Shown here in pieces: positions 5,397 through 12,120 of a stretch of DNA of 12,120 nucleotides. Within the stretch, counting starts at the first letter, position 1. Each line of letters begins with the position of its first letter. The position numbers and the translations under genes were made by a program. Below the pieces are notes generated by a model. That model worked only from the letters and a program-made list of their open reading frames with translations. It had not been told where the DNA came from and did no database searches. The stretch is from Acidobacteriota bacterium (lineage in GTDB: Bacteria; Acidobacteriota; Vicinamibacteria; Vicinamibacterales; SCN-69-37), in NCBI GenBank assembly GCA_021824055.1, contig JAKALV010000079.1:1-12120 (forward strand), read 5' to 3'.

Positions 5397-7133
5397 GTCG
5401 GCCGGATCGCCCGATCGCACCAAGCGGATATCGGACAGATGCACAACGCCGCGCGTGCCCGGCGCCGTGTTCAGCGTGTCGATGGTCAGGAGCAGCGCCT
5501 TGATCCGCGCTACGACCGGCCGCCGCGTGGCGCGGAACCCCACCGGAACAAGACTGGACATGCGGACGATGATCGGGCGCGGCGTTGCGTCGAGATAAAT
5601 CGAGCGTCCCCATCGTTCGCCGTCGTGTCCGCCCGGCAGGCGGAACTGCACGGCGAGACGCATCGGAGCGTCCGCGCTGGCCGTGAACTCGATCCGGTCG
5701 AAGGACTCCCCCCCTTCGCCGATCGAGCGCGCCAGCGCCACATACTCAACGGCCGGCTGCTGCACGCCCACGCTGAAGGCGAACACCAGACCGCGCGGCG
5801 AATCCGTGATCGATCCGGATGAACTGGGCCCGTGCTCGATCGTCCATGCGGCGCCAAACGCGAGCGGCATCTGAACGGTTTCGGCCGGCACCTGCGCGGC
5901 CGTCGCACGCGGCGCACGCGGCGAGCCACTCGCGGCCGGCACTGACGCGGCTGCCGGCGGATCCACGTAGACCGGATTGGTCACGACCCAGGGCATCGGC
6001 CGGCCGCCGAGAAAGGTTTCGAGGCGATAGGCGCCAGGCTCGGGATCGCCCGCCACTTCGGCGTGGCCCATTCCGCTCGCGACCTCGCGATCGTTGTGCA
6101 GGATGGCGACGCGCGCGCCGGGTGCCGCAGGCATCGACGCCTCGATGCGCACGTGCCCGACCGGCGCGGTCAGCCGTCCGCCGATGACGGCCGTCCGCGT
6201 GTCGTCGCGCGCGGTCAACTGCGGCAGCGCCGGTCCGGCAATGCCCGTGATCACCGTGAAGGCCCGGCCCGTGCGGAGCGCGCGCAGAACGCGCGCCGCG
6301 TCCGCGGCGGGATCGCCTGTGAGCGGCCCATCCAGAATCACTGCTTGCGCGAAACTCCGGAACGTCGATGTGTAGAGCCCGGCGATGAGCCCGTGCGCAT
6401 CGACGGCGCCGAGACCGATGACGCTGGCGCGTCGCGCGAGCGCGTCCCACCGGCGCAGCGTGACCGCCGGCCGGTGAAACAACTGCGCAAACGACTCGGC
6501 CGGGCGGAACGGCATGTGCAGCACCGCGTTCACCAGCTGGGGCCAGCCGTCGTTGCGCCATTCGCTGTCGGCGTTCAGCCACTCGAGTCCATCCGCGCCG
6601 GCCAGGTCGGTGCCCGGGCCGCGCCCCCCGGCGAGCCCGCCGGGTCCGCCCGTTGCGACGCCGGGATTGTGCCACCGCAATTCCTCGCGCGGAGAGTCCG
6701 GATGCGCGATGATCGCCGCGCCGCCGAGGCGATGCACGTCTTCGATGACGTCGCGGGCTTCCCCGCCCAGCGGATACGGCGCCGGGCCCGTCAGGCCCAG
6801 CGCCACGACATGGCCTTCGACGGTGCTGATCTCGACATCGTCAATGAGCAGCACGCCGTGGGAATAGCGCGGCGCGTCCGGCGGGCGCGTCGCGTCGCCG
6901 TGATCGGTCATGACGGCAAACCGCAGCCCGGCTTTGGCCGCGGCCTCCGCCACTTCATCGGGCGTGCCCGCGCCGTCCGAGCGCGTCGTGTGGATGTGGT
7001 ACGCGCCGATCACGGCATTGGCCGGCAGCGGCGTTTCAATCGTGATGCGCCCGGGCGGCAGCGTGATGGCGGTGTACGCGGCAACGGCGGCCACGAGGGC
7101 CGCCGTTGTCTGGATCAATCGCCGAAACAGCAC
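5313..7133 (-). CDS. PHP-domain metallohydrolase (CehA/McbA-like) with N-terminal signal/anchor and C-terminal beta domain
   Basis: A 606-residue protein whose PHP motifs are all visible: HIHTTRSDG (H46, H48, D53), TDHGD (D77, H78), E101, H108, AHPD (H144) and VDAHG (D245, H247). PHP enzymes use two or three metal ions to hydrolyse phosphoesters or related bonds; CehA-like members are usually exported. The start GTG at 7133 gives a basic-hydrophobic N terminus (about residues 4-25) with no clear signal-peptidase site, so it may be secreted or anchored. The PHP part ends near PWVVTNPVYVD; an Ala/Pro linker follows and then about 180 residues of beta-rich sequence ending HLSDIRLVRS that resemble a galactose-binding-like sandwich (inference). 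It lies 26 bp after metK in the same direction. The substrate cannot be told from sequence. Its last 28 codons overlap lptFG. Confidence 0.82.
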   Translation of the reverse strand: MLFRRLIQTTAALVAAVAAYTAITLPPGRITIETPLPANAVIGAYHIHTTRSDGAGTPDEVAEAAAKAGLRFAVMTDHGDATRPPDAPRYSHGVLLIDDVEISTVEGHVVALGLTGPAPYPLGGEARDVIEDVHRLGGAAIIAHPDSPREELRWHNPGVATGGPGGLAGGRGPGTDLAGADGLEWLNADSEWRNDGWPQLVNAVLHMPFRPAESFAQLFHRPAVTLRRWDALARRASVIGLGAVDAHGLIAGLYTSTFRSFAQAVILDGPLTGDPAADAARVLRALRTGRAFTVITGIAGPALPQLTARDDTRTAVIGGRLTAPVGHVRIEASMPAAPGARVAILHNDREVASGMGHAEVAGDPEPGAYRLETFLGGRPMPWVVTNPVYVDPPAAASVPAASGSPRAPRATAAQVPAETVQMPLAFGAAWTIEHGPSSSGSITDSPRGLVFAFSVGVQQPAVEYVALARSIGEGGESFDRIEFTASADAPMRLAVQFRLPGGHDGERWGRSIYLDATPRPIIVRMSSLVPVGFRATRRPVVARIKALLLTIDTLNTAPGTRGVVHLSDIRLVRSGDPADSGPNGQQQVERPGQEQQVRRPGRKGGR

Positions 7134-7159
7134 GAACGTCTCGGTAGTGCGGTCGCCGC

Positions 7160-8311
<1,152 letters not shown>

Positions 8312-8384
8312 TGAGCAGCTCCTTTGCGGCAGGGTCCATGGCGATCCATCGAGCCCCTCCGCTAAACCACTAACGCTACCACTA

Positions 8385-9260
8385 CTACGACCGGGGATGG
8401 AAGCGGTCGTACACGAGCCGGAGCCGCGCTTCGAGCACGTGCGTGTAAATCTGCGTCGTCGACAGGTCCGCGTGCCCGAGCATGGTTTGAATGGCGCGCA
8501 GGTCCGCGCCGCGATCGAGCAAGTGCGTCGCGAACGAATGCCGCAGCACGTGCGGGCTGAGCGGGGCGTTGATGCCGGCCTTGCGCCCGTAGCCTTTCAG
8601 TCCCTTCCAGAACCCGACGCGCGACAGCCGCTGGCCACGGTGGTTCAGAAACAGCCACGGCACTTCCCGCTTCTTCGTGAGCGCCGGCCGGGCTTCCGCG
8701 ACATATCGGCTCACCCACTTCGCGGCCTCATCGCCGATCGGCACGAGGCGTTCCTTGCTCCCTTTGCCGATGGTCTTGAGGAATCCCTCCTCGAGGCGCA
8801 CGTCCGGCACGCGAAGGCCGACGAGCTCCGACACGCGCAGGCCCGTGGCGTAGAGCAATTCGATCAGCGCCTTGTCGCGCAGGCCGAGCGGCGTGTCGAG
8901 CGGCGGCGCCTGCAGCAGCGATTCCACGTCCTCGAGGCTCAGAAACTTCGGCAGCGACCGGAACGTGCGCGGGCTGTGCAGGTCTTCGGCGGGATTTGTG
9001 GGAATGGAGCCGTTCAGGCGCAGGAACTTGTAGAAGCCCCGCACGGACGCCACGATGCGCGCCGTCGAGGTCGGCGACAGGCCGGAGGTCATCAGCTCGC
9101 GGACGAATTGCTCCAGCTCGCCCAGCGTGAGTGCCTCGACGGGCCGGCCGCGGCGCTCGGCGAACCCGGCGAGCCGGCCCAGGTCGCGGCTGTAAGCCTC
9201 GAGGGAATTGGGCGCGAGGCGCCGGGCCACTTCCAGGTGACGCACGTACACGTCGATCAC
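8385..9260 (-). CDS. xerD: Tyrosine recombinase XerD (XerC/XerD family)
   Basis: A 291-residue Xer recombinase that resolves chromosome dimers by strand exchange at dif, normally as a XerC-XerD heterotetramer activated by FtsK. The N-terminal SAM-like DNA-binding domain spans about 1-90 (APNSLEAYSRDL, TSTARIVASVRGFYKFL). The catalytic set is complete: R142 (GLRVSEL), K166 (GKGSKER), H237 and R240 (HVLRHSF), H263 (LGHADLSTTQIYTHV) and the nucleophile Y272. The GTG at 9260 gives the usual length; the frame stays open about 66 codons further upstream, but that part is antisense to murQ. An AAGG lies about 12 nt before the start, which is weak. Telling XerD from XerC on sequence alone is not certain; the SPHVLRHSFATHLLDRGADL block favours XerD. 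A dif-like site lies about 5.4 kb away. Confidence 0.92.
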   Translation of the reverse strand: MIDVYVRHLEVARRLAPNSLEAYSRDLGRLAGFAERRGRPVEALTLGELEQFVRELMTSGLSPTSTARIVASVRGFYKFLRLNGSIPTNPAEDLHSPRTFRSLPKFLSLEDVESLLQAPPLDTPLGLRDKALIELLYATGLRVSELVGLRVPDVRLEEGFLKTIGKGSKERLVPIGDEAAKWVSRYVAEARPALTKKREVPWLFLNHRGQRLSRVGFWKGLKGYGRKAGINAPLSPHVLRHSFATHLLDRGADLRAIQTMLGHADLSTTQIYTHVLEARLRLVYDRFHPRS

Positions 9261-9296
9261 GGCACATGATAGCCTTAGCTTTCTCGCGCGACTCGC

Positions 9297-10241
9297 ATGG
9301 CGTATCAATCCAAGTGGCAATCCCTTCCTACCGAAGCCATTAACGAGGCCTCCCTCGCGATCGACAAGATGTCTCCGCTCGACATCGTCGATCTGGTGGT
9401 CAATGAAGATCGCAAGGTCGTCGCCGCGGTGCATCGCGAGCGCGAACGGATCGCGCACGGCGTCGAGATCATCAGCGCCGCGCTCAAGAAGAAGGGCCGG
9501 CTGTTTCTGGTGGGCGCCGGCACGAGCGGCCGGCTGGGCATCGTCGAAGCCGCGGAAATGCCGCCGACCTTCGGCACGCCGCCCGAGCTCGTTCAGGCCA
9601 TCATGGCCGGCGGCCAGGACGCGGTGTTTCGCGCCAAGGAAGGCGTGGAAGACAATTTCGAAGAAGGCACGCGGGCGGTCGCGCGGCTGCGCATCAACAA
9701 GCGCGACGTGGTCGTCGGCGTCAGCGCCAGCGGCATCACGCAGTTCGTGCGCGGCGCGCTGACGGGCTCGCGCAAGGTCGGCGCGCGCATCATCTTCGTG
9801 ACGTGCTGGCCGGGCGCGGATCTGCAGAACTACGTGGATCTGATCATCGCGCCGGCGGTGGGCCCGGAAGTGATCGCCGGCTCCACGCGGCTGAAGGCGG
9901 GCACCGCCACCAAGATGGTGCTCAACATGCTCACCACGATTGCCATGGTGCGCATCGGCAAGACGTACGGCAACCTGATGGTGGACGTCAAGACCGGTTC
10001 CGAGAAGCTGAAGGATCGCGCCAAGCGCATCCTGATGATGGTGACCGGCGTCGACGAGCTGGAAGCGGCCGATCTGCTGCGGCGCTCCAAATGGAACGTG
10101 AAGACCGCGATCGTGATGAAGAAGGCGGGGCTCTCCCCCACCCAGGCCGCCCGGCGGCTGCGCCTGTCGAACGATCTGGTGCGCGAAGCGATCGGCGAAG
10201 ACATCGAGCCGCGCCTGCGCGCCCTGCTCAGCGCGAAGTAA
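9297..10241 (+). CDS. murQ: N-acetylmuramic acid 6-phosphate etherase
   Basis: A 314-residue MurQ, which cleaves the D-lactyl ether of MurNAc-6-phosphate to give GlcNAc-6-phosphate and lactate in cytoplasmic peptidoglycan recycling. The SIS-domain signature FLVGAGTSGRLGIVEAAEMP is at residues 70-89. E87 (AAEMPPTFG) and E118 (EGVED) match by context and spacing the catalytic Glu pair of E. coli MurQ (E83 and E114). VMAGG-like and GPEVIAGSTRLKAGTATKMV (sugar-phosphate site) segments are present, and the C-terminal UBA-like helical part contains KAGLSPTQAARRL. The ATG at 9297 has no recognisable Shine-Dalgarno. Only 36 bp separate it from the divergent xerD start, so promoters must overlap coding sequence or be very compact. 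Its 3' end overlaps convergent nagB by 14 nt. Confidence 0.94.
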   Translation: MAYQSKWQSLPTEAINEASLAIDKMSPLDIVDLVVNEDRKVVAAVHRERERIAHGVEIISAALKKKGRLFLVGAGTSGRLGIVEAAEMPPTFGTPPELVQAIMAGGQDAVFRAKEGVEDNFEEGTRAVARLRINKRDVVVGVSASGITQFVRGALTGSRKVGARIIFVTCWPGADLQNYVDLIIAPAVGPEVIAGSTRLKAGTATKMVLNMLTTIAMVRIGKTYGNLMVDVKTGSEKLKDRAKRILMMVTGVDELEAADLLRRSKWNVKTAIVMKKAGLSPTQAARRLRLSNDLVREAIGEDIEPRLRALLSAK

Positions 10242-10248
10242 GTTTTTT
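10218..10248 (+). terminator. Possible weak intrinsic terminator after murQ
   Basis: CGCGC (10218-10222) can pair with GCGCG (10231-10235) across an 8-nt loop; six T residues follow at 10243-10248 after a 7-nt gap. The stem is short and the gap longer than in standard terminators. The T-run also encodes two lysines of nagB on the other strand, so it may be coincidental. Confidence 0.25.
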
Positions 10249-10968
10249 CGCCGCGGCGCGGTCCAGAATCACGGCCGCGCGCGGATGCAATTGCAGCAGC
10301 GACGCGGGCACGCGCGTCGTCACCGGTCCGCGGAGCGCCTTCGCCACGATGTCCGCCTTGTCCGCGCCCGTCGCCAGCAGGAGCACGTGCCGGGCCGACA
10401 GGATCGTGCCGACCCCCATCGAAATCGCGCGATGCGGCACGCGCGCGAGCTGTCCGCCGAACGCCGCCGCGTTCGCCGCGCGCGAGGCGCGTCGCAGCGT
10501 CACCCCGTTCGTGCCGGCCGGCAGCGACGCCGCGGGCTCGTTGAAGCCGATGTGGCCGTTGCCGCCGATGCCGATCACCGCCACGTCCAGGCCGCCGGCC
10601 GCCGCGATCATCGCCTCGTAGCGGGCGGCTTCGGCGCGCGGGCTCGCCGCGTCGCCGTGCGGCACGTGCGTGCGCGCCGGATTCAGATTGACGTGCGCGA
10701 ACAGATGCCGCTCCATGAACGCGCGGTACGTGCCGGGATGTTCCGCCGGCAAGCCGACGAACTCATCGAGGTTGAACGTCGTCGCGCGGGAAAAGTCGAC
10801 GCGGCCCTGCCGGTGCAGCCGCACGAGCGCGCGGTACATCGGCACGGGCGTGCGTCCGGTCGGCAGTCCCAGCACCAGGCCAGGATCTTCCTGCAGGCAG
10901 TCGGCGAGAAACAGCGCCACCGCGTCGGCAACAGCGCGCGCGGACGAATGAATGACGGTATGAATCAA
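10228..10968 (-). CDS. nagB: Glucosamine-6-phosphate deaminase, short (monomeric-type) form
   Basis: A 246-residue NagB converting glucosamine-6-phosphate to fructose-6-phosphate and ammonia. Visible are LGLPTGRTPVPMY (phosphate loop, 33-45), FNLDEF with catalytic D68, and the ring-opening segment GIGGNGHIGFNEP (N137, H139, E144), where E. coli has Asp at the position of N137. The C-terminal segment RAISMGVGTILSAR is also typical. The length matches the short, non-allosteric group rather than the hexameric E. coli enzyme (266). The start is a TTG at 10968 that overlaps the TGA of the upstream kinase (TTGA), so translation is probably coupled; no Shine-Dalgarno is visible. A 6-phosphogluconolactonase is the main alternative in this superfamily, but FNLDEF and GHIGFNEP argue for NagB. 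Confidence 0.9.
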   Translation of the reverse strand: MIHTVIHSSARAVADAVALFLADCLQEDPGLVLGLPTGRTPVPMYRALVRLHRQGRVDFSRATTFNLDEFVGLPAEHPGTYRAFMERHLFAHVNLNPARTHVPHGDAASPRAEAARYEAMIAAAGGLDVAVIGIGGNGHIGFNEPAASLPAGTNGVTLRRASRAANAAAFGGQLARVPHRAISMGVGTILSARHVLLLATGADKADIVAKALRGPVTTRVPASLLQLHPRAAVILDRAAAKKLTSR

Positions 10969-11912
10969 TGGGTGGTGTCCAGATAGACGGGGATCCGCAC
11001 GTCGTCCCGCAAATACGCCGCGGCGAGGCGCACGGCGCCGCTCGCCGGCTCGGCCTCCAGCACCGCGGGCCGCGCATTGGGCAGCAGCTCGGCCAGCCGC
11101 GCGACGACGAGCGCGCGCACGCGCGGCACGGCGTGAAAGATGCCGCCGGCCAGCGGCACGGGAATCTCTGTGGCTTCCAGACCGAGACGCCGGCCGACCG
11201 ACGCCGCCGATGCGGCAAGCTCGTGCGCGCCCCGCTCGACGATGTGCATCGCGACGGCGTCGCCGGCGTCGGCCACGGCGCCGACGATCGACGCCAGCGC
11301 GGCCACGACCTTGGGCTTCATGCCGCCTTCGTACACCGGATGCACGAGGTCGGTTTCGCGCGCGACGCCGAAGTGCGCCATCACGGGACCCGTGAGCGCC
11401 GTTTCACGGCCGCGCTGATCGGCCGCGCGCAGGATGGCGCTCAGCGCCTGGCGGCCCAGCCAGAATCCGGACCCTTCGTCGCCGAGCACGTGCCCCCACC
11501 CGCCGGCGCGGGCCGCGCGGCCGCGGCCGTCGCGGCCGTACGCGATCGAGCCGGTGCCGGCGATCAGCACAATGCCTGGCAGTCCGGGCGCGCCGGCCTC
11601 GAGCGCCACGAGCGCGTCGTTCACGACCAGCGCCTTCGACCCGCGGCACAGGCGCGCGAGAATCGCGCGCATCACGCGCGCATCGTGCGGACGATCCACG
11701 CCGGCCATGCCCAGGCATACGGCGGCCGGCCCCTGGCCGACGCACGCGAGCGCTTCGGTCATCACGTCGTGAAGCACCTTTTCGACCTCGAGCTCGCCGG
11801 CGCTTTGCAGATTAGCCCCGGCCCCGCGCGCTTCGGCGACCACTCGTCCTTCGCTATCGCCAACCTGGCACACGGTCTTGGACCCGCCTGCATCGATGCC
11901 AACTACGTACAC
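10965..11912 (-). CDS. BadF/BadG/BcrA/BcrD-type ATPase, probable N-acetylglucosamine/N-acetylmuramic acid kinase
   Basis: A 315-residue sugar kinase of the ASKHA fold. Phosphate-1 loop GIDAGGSKT is at 5-13, catalytic-type N98-D99 (VVNDALVAL), phosphate-2 AGTGSIAYG at 118-126, the family motif GWGHVLGDEGSGFWLGRQAL at 138-157, and adenosine motif PLAGGIF at 253-259. Proteins of this family phosphorylate GlcNAc or, in clostridial MurK, both MurNAc and GlcNAc at O6. Next to MurQ and NagB, an amino-sugar kinase feeding peptidoglycan recycling is the likely role; which sugar is preferred cannot be read from the sequence. The start is a GTG at 11912 without a clear Shine-Dalgarno. It is the first gene of a two-gene unit with nagB and diverges from the right-edge gene. 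Confidence 0.86.
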   Translation of the reverse strand: MYVVGIDAGGSKTVCQVGDSEGRVVAEARGAGANLQSAGELEVEKVLHDVMTEALACVGQGPAAVCLGMAGVDRPHDARVMRAILARLCRGSKALVVNDALVALEAGAPGLPGIVLIAGTGSIAYGRDGRGRAARAGGWGHVLGDEGSGFWLGRQALSAILRAADQRGRETALTGPVMAHFGVARETDLVHPVYEGGMKPKVVAALASIVGAVADAGDAVAMHIVERGAHELAASAASVGRRLGLEATEIPVPLAGGIFHAVPRVRALVVARLAELLPNARPAVLEAEPASGAVRLAAAYLRDDVRIPVYLDTTH

Positions 11913-11940
11913 GACGTCAGGGTATCAAAACCAACGGCCG

Positions 11941-12018
11941 CAACATGGGGACCGGCTTTCAAAGAGCTTCCTGAAAACTGTTGGTCTTGCCCATGGTTCC
12001 CCATGGCCCCCCATGTTG
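11941..12018. promoter_or_regulatory. Direct and inverted repeats between the kinase gene and the right-edge gene
   Basis: Three CCATG units start exactly 10 bp apart (11991, 12001, 12011); the first two are full CCATGG palindromes separated by TTCC. The 10-mer CAACATGGGG at 11941-11950 is repeated as its exact reverse complement CCCCATGTTG at 12009-12018. Sites on one helix face between divergent genes would suit a regulator of amino-sugar genes, but no known operator was recognised. Confidence 0.45.
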
Positions 12019-12036
12019 AATGCTCTTGACGAGTCG

Positions 12037-12066
12037 TTGACAGGGTCGCGCGGGCCCTGTTACGGT
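12037..12066 (+). promoter_or_regulatory. Promoter candidate for the right-edge gene
   Basis: A perfect TTGACA (12037-12042) is followed after 18 bp by TACGGT (12061-12066), a poor -10 that keeps the key T, A and final T. A second TTGAC lies 11 bp upstream (12026-12030). Predicted start near 12073, only about 4 nt before the ATG at 12077. Confidence 0.4.
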
Positions 12067-12076
12067 CGATTGTTTG

Positions 12077-12120
12077 ATGCCGCGCCTTGTTTTCCGCCGT
12101 TGGATGTTGGGGCCGCTGAG
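12077..12120 (+). CDS. Start of an unidentified gene (3' part outside window)
   Basis: An ATG at 12077 opens 14 codons (MPRLVFRRWMLGPL) that stay open to the window edge. The basic then hydrophobic start could be a signal or membrane segment, but too little is visible to assign a family. It sits about 10 nt after a promoter candidate, has no Shine-Dalgarno and is divergent from the kinase-nagB unit. Confidence 0.35.
   Translation, partial: MPRLVFRRWMLGPL

Noticed and set aside
8312..8384. SAM riboswitch or attenuator before metK
   Set aside because: The 73-bp gap is too short for the common SAM classes, shows no T-run terminator and has no recognisable conserved core.
8362..8390. Near-repeat TAGTGGTAGCG / TAGTGGTTTAGCG between xerD and metK (minus strand)
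   Set aside because: Two imperfect copies only, partly at the xerD stop; too little to call a repeat or operator.
11913..11935. Promoter just upstream of the kinase GTG (TTGATACC on the minus strand)
   Set aside because: Only three of six -10 bases match, and no -35 is found at a sensible spacing.

Overview
This is a GC-rich chromosomal window from a Gram-negative bacterium: it encodes lipopolysaccharide-transport permease domains and no plasmid, phage or transposon genes. Gene content and style (high GC, miaB followed by a bifunctional-nuclease gene, a two-lobed LptF/LptG-like permease, many GTG/TTG starts) fit Acidobacteriota. That placement is an inference from memory of such genomes, not a search result.

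Layout. Plus strand, 1-2609: the 3' end of miaB, overlapping a bifunctional-nuclease (DUF151) gene, then a clear sigma70-type promoter and the overlapping pair parA-parB. From 2610 to 3080 lies 471 bp without a gene. It holds a degenerate GGTCC/GTTCAAC repeat tract, short foldbacks, a G-rich stretch and an AT-rich island containing a 28-bp sequence that reads as a Xer recombination (dif) site. Plus strand, 3081-5396: one large gene encoding two fused YjgP/YjgQ (LptF/LptG) permease lobes. Minus strand, 9260-5313: xerD, metK and a secreted or membrane-anchored PHP-domain metallohydrolase, in that transcriptional order. The PHP gene runs 84 nt into the 3' end of the permease gene. Plus strand, 9297-10241: murQ, divergent from xerD. 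Minus strand, 11912-10228: a BadF/BadG-type amino-sugar kinase and nagB, joined by a 4-nt TTGA stop/start overlap and convergent with murQ. At the right edge are a direct/inverted repeat block, a promoter candidate and the first codons of a further plus-strand gene.

Two functional themes stand out. The first is chromosome maintenance: parA, parB, a dif-like site 350 bp after parB, and xerD about 5.4 kb from the site. ParAB usually sit near the replication origin and dif near the terminus, so this clustering is the most interesting observation. The second is cell-wall amino-sugar recycling: the kinase, MurQ and NagB together carry MurNAc/GlcNAc-derived sugars towards fructose-6-phosphate, but the deacetylase NagA is not in view.

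No rRNA, tRNA, CRISPR array or insertion sequence was recognised.
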